NCBI RefSeq assembly: GCF_003932845.1
Contig: NZ_RQZH01000017.1
Location: 1-57,219, forward strand
Reading direction: 5' to 3'
Origin: Prevotella sp. OH937_COT-195
Lineage (GTDB): Bacteria > Bacteroidota > Bacteroidia > Bacteroidales > Bacteroidaceae
Length of the DNA: 57,219 nt
Part shown: positions 1-8,777 of the stretch, in pieces
Layout: the number at the start of each line of letters is the position of its first letter
Numbering within the stretch: position 1 is the stretch's first letter
Program-made: the position numbers and the translations under genes
Notes under the pieces: model-generated
Seen by the model: the letters and a program-made list of their open reading frames with translations, nothing else
Told to the model about the DNA's origin: nothing
The model's database searches: none

Positions 1-177
1 ACCGACAAGGTGACCATCACCCGCGATACCAACGGCATCGAAACCGTGACGGCCGACGTGCCTGCCGGCAAGCGCGGCGTGTATAACCTCCAAGGCGTGC
101 GCCTCGGCGACAGCCTCGAACACCTGCCCGCGGGAGTGTATATATATAATGGTAAGAAAATCATCATCAAAAAATAA
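1..177 (+). CDS. C-terminal end of a secreted/surface protein (5' truncated by window edge)
   Basis: Frame 1 is open from the window edge to a TAA at 175-177, giving the last 58 residues of a longer protein. The tail reads RGVYNLQGVRLG, then a short spacer, then LPAGVYIYNGKK and a lysine-rich end. This resembles the short C-terminal tail seen on many secreted Bacteroidales proteins, and the protein at 50439-51332 ends the same way (RGIYTIGGARI ... LPKGVYIIDGKK). The tail therefore suggests an exported protein, but the functional domain is outside the window. A GC-rich hairpin follows nine bases after the stop. Confidence 0.7.
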   Translation, partial: TDKVTITRDTNGIETVTADVPAGKRGVYNLQGVRLGDSLEHLPAGVYIYNGKKIIIKK

Positions 178-185
178 AAGGCTCA

Positions 186-211
186 CCCCTGCCCCCTCAC
201 GGGGGTAGGGG
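186..211 (+). terminator. GC-rich hairpin after the truncated secreted-protein gene
   Basis: CCCCT-g-CCCCC (186-196) pairs with GGGGG-t-AGGGG (201-211) around a four-base loop. It sits nine bases past the stop codon. There is no clear T run after it, so a terminator role is inferred from position. Confidence 0.45.
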
Positions 212-517
212 AAACCCTTCCCCTAAGCCCTCAAAGAGAAAAGAGGTCTCCCCTAAGCTATCCAAAGGGAGGGGGCCGGCGGGCGAAGGGGACTGTTGCA
301 ATAACGTCAATAACAAGCAGAAAATATTAACCCGATTTTTAAGCATAACATCAAGGAAAACCTCAACCCATAGCAGGATGGCGTAGAACTCAAATAAAAG
401 AACATCATATAAAGAATGAATAACAACAACCCGTCTCCGCAAACGCAGTAAGTACACATCCTTGCCTGTTTGCGGAGACATCATTTTATCGAAAACGTGA
501 AGTTTACGGCGATTTTA
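212..517. other. Non-coding stretch with a 12-bp inverted repeat
   Basis: I see no convincing gene here. The first part is C/G-rich with partly repeated CCCCTAAG motifs, of a kind common between Bacteroidales genes. At 433-444 and 468-479 a perfect 12-bp inverted repeat (GTCTCCGCAAAC / GTTTGCGGAGAC) encloses a 23-base loop and is followed by a T-rich stretch, so it could terminate transcription before the ATPase promoter. Confidence 0.5.
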
Positions 518-549
518 TTTGTGCAACCAGAGAAAATCGAGTACTTTTG
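518..549 (+). promoter_or_regulatory. Bacteroidetes-type promoter for the ATPase gene
   Basis: TTTG at 518-521 and TACTTTTG at 542-549 are separated by 20 bases, matching the TTTG-N19-21-TAnnTTTG consensus. Transcription would start near 556, at the edge of the 22-bp repeats. Confidence 0.6.
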
Positions 550-557
550 CAAGTAAA

Positions 558-607
558 ATTGAGTAAAATCATAATTAGAATTGAGTAAATCTATCATTAG
601 AATTGAG
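558..607 (+). repeat. 22-bp tandem direct repeats in the ATPase leader
   Basis: Units start with ATTGAG at 558, 580 and 602, exactly 22 bases apart. The first two units agree at most positions and each ends in ATTAGA; the third is only the first six bases and runs into the ATG at 609. The repeats lie between the predicted transcription start and the start codon, so they could act on translation or bind a regulator. Confidence 0.7.
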
Positions 608-608
608 C

Positions 609-1820
609 ATGAACTATATTCGCAAACCATATCACACGCTGAAAGCACGCATTCAGGAGCCAAGGCATTTTATGCAAGTATTGGCAGGGCCGAGACAAGT
701 GGGCAAATCGACCCTTGTAGGACAGGTGTTGCGGGATGTAACCATCCCATATTCGGTAGAAGTGGCAGATGCCGTCGAGCCGAAAGACAGCGACTGGATA
801 CGCCGGGTGTGGGAAGGGGCACGAACCACCATGACGTTCCGCGGAGAGGCTGAACGCCTGCTTGTAATCGATGAAATTCAGAAGATTGACAATTGGAGCG
901 AGGCGGTCAAGAGAGAATGGGACGAAGACACGCGCAAGCACGTCAATCTCAAGGTGGTACTGCTGGGAAGTAGTCGGCTGTTGCTCAAGAGAGGACTCAC
1001 AGAGTCGTTAGCAGGACGTTTTGAACTTATTCGCCTCGGGCATTGGAGCTATCAAGAGATGCACGACGCTTTTGGAGTAACACTCGACGAATATATCTAC
1101 TTTGGGGGCTATCCCGGTGCTGCCCACATGATTGGTGACGAAAAGCGTTGGCGTAAGTATATCAAGGATTCGTTAGTGGCTCCCTCTATCGAAAAAGATG
1201 TACTGATGACCTCCAATATCTACAAGCCTGCCCTCATGAAACAATTGTTTGAGTTAGGATGCGGTTATTCTGCCGAGATACTTTCGCTGACAAAACTGAT
1301 GGGACAACTGCAGGATGCCGGCAACGTGACCACCTTGGCTTCGTATTTGGAGATACTCGACCAATGTGCCTTGCTGACGGGATTGCAAAAGTATGCCCAT
1401 GATGATGCCCGTAAGCGTGGTTCCATTCCTAAATACCAAGTGTACAACAATGCTTTACTGACGGCCTACAAAGGCAGGTCGTTCCTTACGGACAGAACGG
1501 ACACTACGCTTTGGGGACGATGGGTGGAGAGTGCGGTAGGCGCTCATTTGCTGGGCATGGCAGAGGAGACAGACTATCAGGTATATTACTGGCGAGAGCC
1601 TGCAAGGAACAAGGCAGATAAGGACAAAGAGGTGGACTTTATCATCGTAAACAAGGGTGAGGTGACCGCTATTGAGGTAAAAAGCGGTCGTCGGGGAATG
1701 AACTCAGGTCTTCCTGCCTTTGTGGAAGCATTCCACCCCAAAAAATCTTTTGTCGTGGGTTCGGGAGGTGTTTCGTTGGAAGACTTTCTGAGGTGCGATA
1801 TAGAGGCATTGTTGGGATGA
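609..1820 (+). CDS. AAA-type ATPase with DUF4143 / PDDEXK-like C-terminus
   Basis: The protein has 403 residues from the ATG at 609; an in-frame TTG two codons earlier lies inside the leader repeat and is less likely. Residues 27-35 form a Walker A loop (GPRQVGKST) and about 83-91 a Walker B strand (LLVIDEIQ), as in the AAA_14 group. The C-terminal half resembles DUF4143, and near residues 345-365 a D...E-V-K pattern (VDFIIVNKGE, then AIEVKSG) recalls the PDDEXK nuclease fold of this family. Such ATPases are abundant in Bacteroidales and their role is unsettled; DNA-linked or toxin-like roles have been proposed. It stands alone, with its own promoter. Function beyond ATP binding is not clear. 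Confidence 0.85.
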   Translation: MNYIRKPYHTLKARIQEPRHFMQVLAGPRQVGKSTLVGQVLRDVTIPYSVEVADAVEPKDSDWIRRVWEGARTTMTFRGEAERLLVIDEIQKIDNWSEAVKREWDEDTRKHVNLKVVLLGSSRLLLKRGLTESLAGRFELIRLGHWSYQEMHDAFGVTLDEYIYFGGYPGAAHMIGDEKRWRKYIKDSLVAPSIEKDVLMTSNIYKPALMKQLFELGCGYSAEILSLTKLMGQLQDAGNVTTLASYLEILDQCALLTGLQKYAHDDARKRGSIPKYQVYNNALLTAYKGRSFLTDRTDTTLWGRWVESAVGAHLLGMAEETDYQVYYWREPARNKADKDKEVDFIIVNKGEVTAIEVKSGRRGMNSGLPAFVEAFHPKKSFVVGSGGVSLEDFLRCDIEALLG

Positions 1821-2475
1821 TATTCTTTATATGTAGTTCTCCAATTCAGGGTAAGAAGTCAGTATCGGGAATATGTCTTCATATTTACGGCAGAGAAACT
1901 CGATGGCGTGCGGAAAGGTAGGGTTTAGGACAAACAAGGTTTACGGCGAGAATACGACCTGCCATGAAATGGAAGTGTGGAGATTGTCGCTGTAACGGCT
2001 TGCCATCCCGACCTTTTTTGTCCGTAGAAGCCCTGAACCACCTTTGCCGCTGACAACGAACAACCGATCCCGATGCGAATACATAGGGGAGAACGTGGAG
2101 AGGAACACCGGAGAAGACAGAGCAAAAAAATTAAAGGCAGCCTTCACAAGTAAGACTACTACAACAATGAGTAATAAGACGAAAAAACAGACCCAGTTAT
2201 CTGAATAGAGAGCCGTCAGAAAAGAAAAACGGAGAAAGTTTCGTCTTTCTCCGCAGATAAAATTACCTTTACAACAGGTTATTCGAGTTATGCAAAGCGT
2301 TGTGTGTCATTGCAGAAGATAGGTCGCCAAATCATTGCCTGCTGCATTTCACAACTCATAATGCTGTTCATATCCAATTACTTAGACTTAAATGATGGAT
2401 TTTGTTGGAAAAAGTTTTCATAAATGCAGAAACTGAAGTTGCGAAACTTTATTTTTTACTTTTTTATTTCCTTTC
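1821..2475. other. Long non-coding stretch with a possible gene remnant
   Basis: No intact gene is visible in these 650 bases. On the minus strand, about 1838-1931 is open and reads FVLNPTFPHAIEFL, then CRKYEDIFPILTSYPELENY and a final I before a stop; a stop codon interrupts the frame just upstream. This looks protein-like and may be the end of a decayed gene, but I do not recognise the family. The rest is featureless apart from a hairpin at 2230-2253. Confidence 0.4.
2230..2253 (-). terminator. Hairpin, possible minus-strand terminator
   Basis: CGGAGAAAG (2230-2238) pairs with CTTTCTCCG (2245-2253) around a six-base loop. The T run lies on the minus-strand side (GTTTTTCTTT). No intact minus-strand gene is nearby, so it may belong to the decayed sequence upstream. 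Confidence 0.4.
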
Positions 2476-2506
2476 TTTGCAGTATCGGGAACTTTGATTA
2501 ATTTTG
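2476..2506 (+). promoter_or_regulatory. Promoter of the SGNH-MBOAT-DHHW operon
   Basis: TTTG at 2476-2479 and TAATTTTG at 2499-2506 are separated by 19 bases, a full match to the Bacteroidetes consensus. The first start codon is 55 bases further on. Confidence 0.7.
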
Positions 2507-2561
2507 CGGTTTGTAAACAACACCATATGCTGCACAGAACGACCGCAGCAAACAATTTGCA

Positions 2562-3389
2562 ATGAAAAAAACAACCATAGTGATATTTATCCTGCTCTCA
2601 ATGCTATCCGCGGCAACGGCAAAGCAGGTTGGGCATGGAGACATTAACGTGGTCATGCTGGGCGACTCTAACACATGGATTGGAGGCGATGACTGCAACG
2701 ACGAGAGAGGTTGGAACAAGTGGTTCAAAGATTTTTTCAAACCTGCTTCATGCAGAAGTTATGCCCGCAGCGGAGCAACATGGACAAACACCGCAAGGAC
2801 GAAAGAAAACATAGTGGAAGACATACCGGTGCTTGGAGACGACAACGTGATATACAATCAGATAATGCGACTGAGACTTGCCGTTGAAAACGGTACACAG
2901 CCGATACCCAACCTCATAATAATAGCCGCAGGAACCAATGACGCATGGTTCAACGACAAGCGACCGAACGTATTCTCATCGGATGCGGAAAAAGTTTTCG
3001 AAAACGAAGGAGAACGTTTTACGGCACGTCCCGTGAACATGATGACATCGCTCGCCGAGTCGGTACGTTTCGGCTGCGAACTGCTCAAAGAATCGTTCCC
3101 CGCCGCACAGATAGTGTTGCTCACGCCGCTTCAATGTACGGCAACAAGCATTGAAAACATAAAACGGGCAGGCAACATAATAGAGGATTGTGCAAAAAAG
3201 ATGAACATCTGTGTTATAAGGCAGGATCGCCTGTGCTGCATCAATCGCAACAAAGAAATAAAAAAAAGGCTGTTCACGTCGGACGGCACACACACCAATG
3301 CCAAAGGCGCAAGACGCAACGGCATATTTCTTTCCCGACAAATTTCTTCTTTGTTAATAAAAGAAATAACACGTAAAAACAAAAACTAA
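2562..3389 (+). CDS. Exported SGNH/GDSL hydrolase
   Basis: The protein has 275 residues with an N-terminal signal peptide (residues 1-20, ending ATA). The SGNH blocks are visible: GDSN at 34-37 with the nucleophile serine, GTND at 124-127, and DGTHTN at 241-246 carrying the D-x-x-H pair. Members of this superfamily are esterases or acetyl-transfer partners acting on carbohydrates. Its stop overlaps the start of the MBOAT gene by one base (TAATG), and the third gene encodes a DHHW protein. The set suggests it adds, moves or removes acyl groups on a surface polysaccharide; that is inferred from context, and the substrate is unknown. First gene of the operon. Confidence 0.85.
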   Translation: MKKTTIVIFILLSMLSAATAKQVGHGDINVVMLGDSNTWIGGDDCNDERGWNKWFKDFFKPASCRSYARSGATWTNTARTKENIVEDIPVLGDDNVIYNQIMRLRLAVENGTQPIPNLIIIAAGTNDAWFNDKRPNVFSSDAEKVFENEGERFTARPVNMMTSLAESVRFGCELLKESFPAAQIVLLTPLQCTATSIENIKRAGNIIEDCAKKMNICVIRQDRLCCINRNKEIKKRLFTSDGTHTNAKGARRNGIFLSRQISSLLIKEITRKNKN

Positions 3390-4834
3390 TGGTATTCTCT
3401 GACTTATTCTTCATTTTCGCGTTCATACCGGCGTTCGTATCATTGTACTTACTTGCATCGTTCATCGACCGAAAATTCAACATCGCGGGCAATACACCGT
3501 ACAACCGAACCAAAAACTGGGTGCTGGTAATGTTCTCACTTCTTTTCTACGCATGGGGCGAACCTGTATATGTACTCCTCATGTTGTTCAGCGTTTTGGT
3601 GAACTATATCGCGGGACGAATCATCGACCGCTCCGACCGACGGCGACGCACGGCTCTGACACTCGGACTGGTGTGCAACATTGCCATACTCGGCATTTTC
3701 AAGTACCTTGGCTTCTTTGCATCAATCTTGTCAGACATTGGCATCAACGTGGCACAACCGACACTCGCACTCCCCATAGGTATAAGTTTCTACACTTTCC
3801 AGTCCATATCATACCTCGTCGATGTATATCGTCGCGAGTCGCCGGCACAACGCCGCTATGCCGACCTGCTGCTGTACATATCGATGTTCCCGCAACTCAT
3901 AGCCGGTCCCATAGTGCGCTACGACACCGTCGCCGCCGAGATTAACAACCGCAGTGCTTCTGCCGGCGACATCGCCGACGGGGTGTTCCGTTTCTTCGTC
4001 GGGCTGGGCAAGAAGGTTATCATAGCCAACCAACTGTCGGAGGTATCCGACCAGTTCCTCGTCGCAGGACTTGCAGATCTGTCCACCACGGGGGCATGGG
4101 TGGGAATCATGGCATTCTCACTGCAAATATATTTCGATTTCTCGGGATACAGCGACATGGCAATAGGCATCGGCCGCTGCCTCGGATTCCATTTCAAAGA
4201 GAATTTCAATCACCCATACTGCTGCGACTCCATAACCGACTTTTGGCGACGATGGCACATATCGTTGGGCAGTTTCTTCCGCGACTATGTTTACATACCC
4301 ATGGGCGGCAACCGCAATCATCAGGCATGGAACATTCTCGTGGTGTGGTTCCTCACCGGAATGTGGCACGGCGCAAGTTGGAATTTCATCTTATGGGGAT
4401 TATATTTCGGCATAATAGTAATGATTGAGAAATACACCCTGCTGCGAATAATACACCGCATTCCGTCGCCGTTACTGCATCTGTACAGCCTGCTGCTGAT
4501 AGTTACGGGATGGGGAATGTTCTATTTTGAGGACTTCGCGCAGATGACGATGTTCTTCCGCTCGTACATCGGAATGGGTACCGCATTTACCGACTTTGCA
4601 TCGCAGACTGCCATAACAGACAAGTTCTGGCTGTTCCTGTTCGCGCTCGTGCTGTGCATGCCGGTGCGCAATCTCATCGCAAACACATCGGCACGCCTGC
4701 TGCAAAACCACACCACTCTGCACAACGGAGCCGTACTCGCCGGACGAACGGCACTCTCACTGATAATATTGGTATTCAGCGTGGCTCTGCTCGTGGGGGC
4801 TACAAACAACGCTTTCCTATATACAAGATTCTAA
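3389..4834 (+). CDS. MBOAT-family membrane O-acyltransferase (AlgI/PatA-like)
   Basis: This 481-residue polytopic membrane protein is of normal length for AlgI-type enzymes. The MBOAT landmarks are present: WRRWHISLGSFFRDYVYIPM around 286-305 and the invariant histidine in WHGASWNF at 326-333 (H327). Known relatives pass acetyl or acyl groups across the inner membrane to an extracytoplasmic acceptor. It lies between an SGNH hydrolase (one-base overlap) and a DHHW protein six bases downstream, the usual three-part set for O-acylation of an exopolysaccharide or cell-wall polymer. Which polymer is modified cannot be told here, because no glycosyltransferases are close by. Confidence 0.92.
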   Translation: MVFSDLFFIFAFIPAFVSLYLLASFIDRKFNIAGNTPYNRTKNWVLVMFSLLFYAWGEPVYVLLMLFSVLVNYIAGRIIDRSDRRRRTALTLGLVCNIAILGIFKYLGFFASILSDIGINVAQPTLALPIGISFYTFQSISYLVDVYRRESPAQRRYADLLLYISMFPQLIAGPIVRYDTVAAEINNRSASAGDIADGVFRFFVGLGKKVIIANQLSEVSDQFLVAGLADLSTTGAWVGIMAFSLQIYFDFSGYSDMAIGIGRCLGFHFKENFNHPYCCDSITDFWRRWHISLGSFFRDYVYIPMGGNRNHQAWNILVVWFLTGMWHGASWNFILWGLYFGIIVMIEKYTLLRIIHRIPSPLLHLYSLLLIVTGWGMFYFEDFAQMTMFFRSYIGMGTAFTDFASQTAITDKFWLFLFALVLCMPVRNLIANTSARLLQNHTTLHNGAVLAGRTALSLIILVFSVALLVGATNNAFLYTRF

Positions 4835-4840
4835 AATAAA

Positions 4841-6175
4841 ATGGCAATGAAACACAACTATATCTATCTCGGAATTATCTCTGTAGTGTTTACCGTGCTT
4901 ACCACGGTTTTCCTGACATTCCCACGCAGCACTTTCTCCGAACTGGAAAAGCGAGAACTTGCAACATTCCCCGACTTCTCGTGGGAGAAATTGAAAAGCG
5001 GAAAGTTCACGGCAGAAGTATCAACATGGTTCAGCGACAGCGAACCCTTCCGAGACCGCTTCATGGCAATGAGCATGATGTTCGGCAAAGCCTTGAAACT
5101 GAACATCGGAGGAGATGAGTCTGTATCGTTCCACGCCGCCGACACGGCAATAAAATCGGAGGGCGAAAACGACGGTATGCCTGATGCAACCGAAGCAAAC
5201 GACACGGCATACAAATACAAAAACAAGGTAACGGCAAACGAGAACGCAAAGATTGCACATGCGGGAATAGTGGTGGTGGGAAATCCTCCAACGGCAAGAG
5301 CATTGATGGCATACGGCGGAGGGGCAGAAGGCGGAACGGCATACGCCAACGCCGCAAACCAATATAAGGAGAAATTCGGCAACAGTGTAAACATATATTG
5401 CATGGTGATACCCACTGCAATAGAATACTACTGCCCCGAGAAAGTGAAAAAGGCGACAAAACCGCAGTCGCTGACAATAAGCAACATAATGAGCAAACTC
5501 GCACCGGGAGTGAAACAGGTTAATATACACCGCACATTGGGAGAGCATGCGGCAGAAGACATTTACCTGCGCACCGACCACCACTGGGCACCGCTCGGAG
5601 GATACTATGCCGCCAAGAAATTTGCCGAGGTGGCAGGAGTACCGTTCCGCGACCTAAGGAGTTACCGGCGCGAGGTGGTACACAGATTCGTCGGGTCGAT
5701 GTACAGTTATTCGAAGGACATCGCAATAAAACAATCGCCGGAGGATTTCGTGTATCACATACCCACGGGAGTGGAGTACAACACTACATACATTGTATAT
5801 AACATAAACAAAAACTATCAGGTGACGGGAGAGAGAAATCCGGTAAAAGGACAATATTTCGTGAAATTCAAAGACGGAAGCGGCGGAGCATACTGTACGT
5901 TCATGGGGGGCGACTCGAAAATAACACAAGTGCGAACATCTACCAAAAACGGCAGAAGACTAATAATTCTAAAAGACAGTTTCGGTAATGCGATACCGGG
6001 GTATCTGTTCTTCTCGTTCGAGGAAATACACATCATAGACAACCGATACTTCACCAAAAACATGGTGAAATACGTTAACGACAACAAGATTACCGATATT
6101 CTTTTTGCAAACAACATCTTCAGTGCATACTCATCGAAGATTTGCAACAAATACACACATTTCCTTTCCCAATAG
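4841..6175 (+). CDS. DHHW-family protein (AlgJ/AlgX-like acetyltransfer partner)
   Basis: The protein has 444 residues and one N-terminal membrane anchor (about 8-27), so the body is extracytoplasmic. The family motif TDHHW is at 245-249 and a GDS-like block (KDSFGNA) near 375; together they form the SGNH-like active site of AlgJ/AlgX and the DHHW family. The opening FSELEKRELATFPDFSWEKL is also typical. It follows the MBOAT gene by six bases and very likely works with it, receiving acyl groups outside the membrane. Together with the SGNH gene this gives two hydrolase-fold proteins per MBOAT. Confidence 0.85.
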   Translation: MAMKHNYIYLGIISVVFTVLTTVFLTFPRSTFSELEKRELATFPDFSWEKLKSGKFTAEVSTWFSDSEPFRDRFMAMSMMFGKALKLNIGGDESVSFHAADTAIKSEGENDGMPDATEANDTAYKYKNKVTANENAKIAHAGIVVVGNPPTARALMAYGGGAEGGTAYANAANQYKEKFGNSVNIYCMVIPTAIEYYCPEKVKKATKPQSLTISNIMSKLAPGVKQVNIHRTLGEHAAEDIYLRTDHHWAPLGGYYAAKKFAEVAGVPFRDLRSYRREVVHRFVGSMYSYSKDIAIKQSPEDFVYHIPTGVEYNTTYIVYNINKNYQVTGERNPVKGQYFVKFKDGSGGAYCTFMGGDSKITQVRTSTKNGRRLIILKDSFGNAIPGYLFFSFEEIHIIDNRYFTKNMVKYVNDNKITDILFANNIFSAYSSKICNKYTHFLSQ

Positions 6176-6237
6176 GAAAAAACGTCATTCATAACCACAT
6201 ATTTCAACAACCACGTAAGAAAAAGAAGATAAATACA

Positions 6238-7446
6238 ATGAAACAAACACCAGTATTGCTGCTGACCGGATTCCTTGGCAGCGGAAAAACAACGTTGGTA
6301 AACCGAATATTGGGCAACAAGAAAAACATAAAGTTTGCCGTAATAGTGAACGATATAGGAGAAGTGAACATCGATGCCGAACTGATACAAAAGGGAGGAG
6401 TCGTTACGAAAGAAGACGAAAGTCTCGTGGCACTGCAGAACGGTTGTATATGCTGCACGCTGCAGAACGATTTGCTCGCGCAACTGAACGACATAACAAA
6501 GAGCGGAAAATTCGACTACATAGTAATAGAGGCAAGCGGAATTTGCGAACCGGAACCCATAGCACAGACAATTTGCTCGATACCGATGTTGGGACAGGAA
6601 GCCGCCAAAAACGACCACCCGCGTCTTGACTGCATCGTTACGGTTGTTGATGCGCTGCGGATACAGAGCGAGTTCGCATGCGGAGAATGCCTGACAAAAA
6701 AGAAACCCGATGAAAGCGACATCGAAAACTTGATAATACAGCAGATAGAGTTCTGCAACATAGTTTTGCTCAACAAGGCTTCGGAAGTGGAACCGAAAGA
6801 ACTCGAACGCGTGAAACACATCATAAGAACATTGCAGACAAAAGCAGAGATAATAGAATGCGACTATGCCGACATCGACCTTGAACGTATCTTGAACACG
6901 GGGTTGTTCAATTTCGAAAAAGTGATAACGGCGGCAAAATGGATACAAGAGATTGAACGCCCCGTGACCGAGGAGGAGGAACACGAGGCAAAGCATCACC
7001 ACGAACACAATCACGAACACGGTCACGAACATCACCATCACCACCACCATCATCATCACGGTGAAGGCGAGACAGAGGAATACGGAATAAGCACATTCGT
7101 GTATTACCGACGGCAACCGTTCGACATCAATTTCTTCGACCACTTCGTGGCAAAAAAATGGCCGAAAGAGGTAATACGGGCAAAAGGGGTGTGCTATTTC
7201 GCACACAACCGCGACATGTCTTTCTTGTTTGAACAGGCGGGAGTGCAGAAAACTTTGCGAGGGAGCGGACTGTGGTATGCCACGGCAAAAGAGGAAGAAC
7301 TGATGCAACTGATGAAGCAAAACCCTGACATGATGCGCGACTGGGACGACACTTACGGCGACAGAATGATAAAACTGGTATTCATCGGGCAGCACCTCGA
7401 CAAGGAGAATATCATCACCGAACTTGACAAATGTCTCACGTCATAA
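6238..7446 (+). CDS. COG0523 (CobW/ZigA-type) GTPase, metallochaperone
   Basis: I chose the ATG at 6238 (402 residues); the frame is open further upstream but that part overlaps the DHHW gene. GFLGSGKTT at 11-19 is the P-loop and GCICC at 69-73 is the CXCC metal site that defines COG0523. Around 247-272 lies a very histidine-rich loop, including a run of ten histidines, typical of members that handle zinc. The C-terminal CobW_C domain follows. Known relatives deliver zinc or other metals to client enzymes. It is 62 bases after the DHHW gene and may be co-transcribed, though a functional link is not obvious. A strong bidirectional hairpin follows. Confidence 0.88.
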   Translation: MKQTPVLLLTGFLGSGKTTLVNRILGNKKNIKFAVIVNDIGEVNIDAELIQKGGVVTKEDESLVALQNGCICCTLQNDLLAQLNDITKSGKFDYIVIEASGICEPEPIAQTICSIPMLGQEAAKNDHPRLDCIVTVVDALRIQSEFACGECLTKKKPDESDIENLIIQQIEFCNIVLLNKASEVEPKELERVKHIIRTLQTKAEIIECDYADIDLERILNTGLFNFEKVITAAKWIQEIERPVTEEEEHEAKHHHEHNHEHGHEHHHHHHHHHHGEGETEEYGISTFVYYRRQPFDINFFDHFVAKKWPKEVIRAKGVCYFAHNRDMSFLFEQAGVQKTLRGSGLWYATAKEEELMQLMKQNPDMMRDWDDTYGDRMIKLVFIGQHLDKENIITELDKCLTS

Positions 7447-7580
7447 CACAACAGATACGGCGGCAAAACGTGTTTGCGACGGCATAACAACACTTCCTGC
7501 CGAGACTGCACGGCATTTGAATTGTCAATTACAATGCAAAAAAGCCGAAATTGCAAACCAATTCTGCCGAAATCATAAAT

Positions 7581-7619
7581 CAAAACCGCCGAAATTGTGT
7601 TGCAATTTCGGCGGTTTTG
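7581..7619. terminator. Bidirectional terminator, 17-bp perfect stem (CAATTTCGG hairpin family)
   Basis: A perfect 17-bp stem (7581-7597 with 7603-7619) and a five-base loop lie between the convergent GTPase and asd genes, with A runs and T runs at its ends. The arm CAATTTCGGCGGTTTTG recurs in variant form at 16.8, 27.4, 41.7 and 52.9 kb. The preceding bases 7535-7580 hold further partial copies of GCCGAAATTG. Confidence 0.8.
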
Positions 7620-7656
7620 GTTTACATGAAATATGTTGTCACGGTGACACGGATGT

Positions 7657-8676
7657 CTAACCTCGTTTCACGTCGCCCACTTTCAACAAATACTCGGCAA
7701 TCTGCACGGCATTAAGTGCGGCACCCTTGCGTATCTGGTCGCCCGACAACCAGAATGTGAGACCGCAATCGTCTGCCAAATCCTTGCGCACACGACCAAC
7801 AAACACATCGTCTTTGCCGGCGGTGTCGAGCGGCATCGGGTAAACAAGATTCGACGGGTCGTCCTCCAAAGTAATGCCGGGTGCTGCGGCAAAAGCGGCT
7901 TGTGCCTGCTCAACAGACACCGGACTCTCGGTCTCTATCCACACACTCTCCGAATGCGAGCGCAGGGAACTTACCCTTACACACATCGCCGAACACCGGG
8001 CATCGGTGTGCATTATCTTGCGTGTCTCGTGGAACATTTTCATCTCTTCCTTGGTATAACCGTTGGGTTGAAACACGTCTATTTGCGGAATGACGTTATA
8101 TGCCAGTTGATGGGCAAACTTGTCAATGGTTTTTGCTTCTCCTTCCTCGATTATCTCGCGGTACTGCTGCTGTAATTCGTCCATCGCTGCCGCTCCGGCT
8201 CCCGACGCACTTTGATATGATGCCACACGTATGCGTTTTATATGCGATATTTCCTCTATCGGTTGCAGGCACACCACCATCATTATCGTGGTGCAATTGG
8301 GGTTGGCAATTATGCCCCGCGGACGTTTCAAAGCATCTGCGGCATTACACTCCGGAACCACCAACGGCACATCATCGTCCATTCGGAACGCGCTGGAATT
8401 GTCTATCATCACCGTGCCGAATCTCGTTATGTCGTCTGCAAACTCTCTGCTCGTGCCGGCTCCTGCCGATGTGAAAGCGATGTCTATATCGCGAAAATCG
8501 TCGCCATGCCGCAACAAACGAACTTCAATCTCTTTGCCACGGAAAGTGTATTTCGTTCCGGCAGAACGCTCCGAACCGAATAATACCAACTCGTCAACGG
8601 GGAAATCGCGCTCGTCAAGAATACGCAGAAATTCTTGCCCGACGGCACCACTTGCACCCACTATTGCTACTTTCAT
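7657..8676 (-). CDS. asd: Aspartate-semialdehyde dehydrogenase
   Basis: The 339-residue protein has the usual length. GASGAVG at 7-13 is the NADP-binding loop, and NPNCTT carries the catalytic cysteine at about 128; a conserved arginine and histidine follow in the [13 protein letters not shown] segment. The enzyme makes aspartate semialdehyde in the cytoplasm, the branch point to lysine/diaminopimelate, threonine and methionine. It is a single-gene unit, divergent from the antiporter gene and convergent with the COG0523 gene. A TAATTTTG box on the minus strand lies 26 bases before its start. Confidence 0.95.
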   Translation of the reverse strand: MKVAIVGASGAVGQEFLRILDERDFPVDELVLFGSERSAGTKYTFRGKEIEVRLLRHGDDFRDIDIAFTSAGAGTSREFADDITRFGTVMIDNSSAFRMDDDVPLVVPECNAADALKRPRGIIANPNCTTIMMVVCLQPIEEISHIKRIRVASYQSASGAGAAAMDELQQQYREIIEEGEAKTIDKFAHQLAYNVIPQIDVFQPNGYTKEEMKMFHETRKIMHTDARCSAMCVRVSSLRSHSESVWIETESPVSVEQAQAAFAAAPGITLEDDPSNLVYPMPLDTAGKDDVFVGRVRKDLADDCGLTFWLSGDQIRKGAALNAVQIAEYLLKVGDVKRG

Positions 8677-8702
8677 ACGTCATAAATGTTTAAAATCCCC
8701 TG

Positions 8703-8760
8703 CAAAATTACAACTTTCCGATGTATTCCATGCACGATACGGTTATTTTTCGTAATTTTG
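8703..8760. promoter_or_regulatory. Divergent promoter region between asd and the antiporter gene
   Basis: TAATTTTG occurs on the minus strand (8710-8703) for asd and on the plus strand (8753-8760) for the antiporter. I see no clean TTTG at -33 for either. The plus-strand box lies downstream of the earliest possible antiporter start (8721), which argues for the later ATG at 8778. Confidence 0.5.
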
Positions 8761-8777
8761 TATGCAAAACAAGAAGC

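Noticed and set aside
197..484. 95-codon minus-strand frame near the window start
   Set aside because: Spans the terminator hairpin and C/G-rich repeats; no motif and low-complexity translation.
5818..7395. 525-codon minus-strand frame
   Set aside because: Lies antisense to the COG0523 gene and the end of the DHHW gene; it has no recognisable motif and is open because of their codon pattern.
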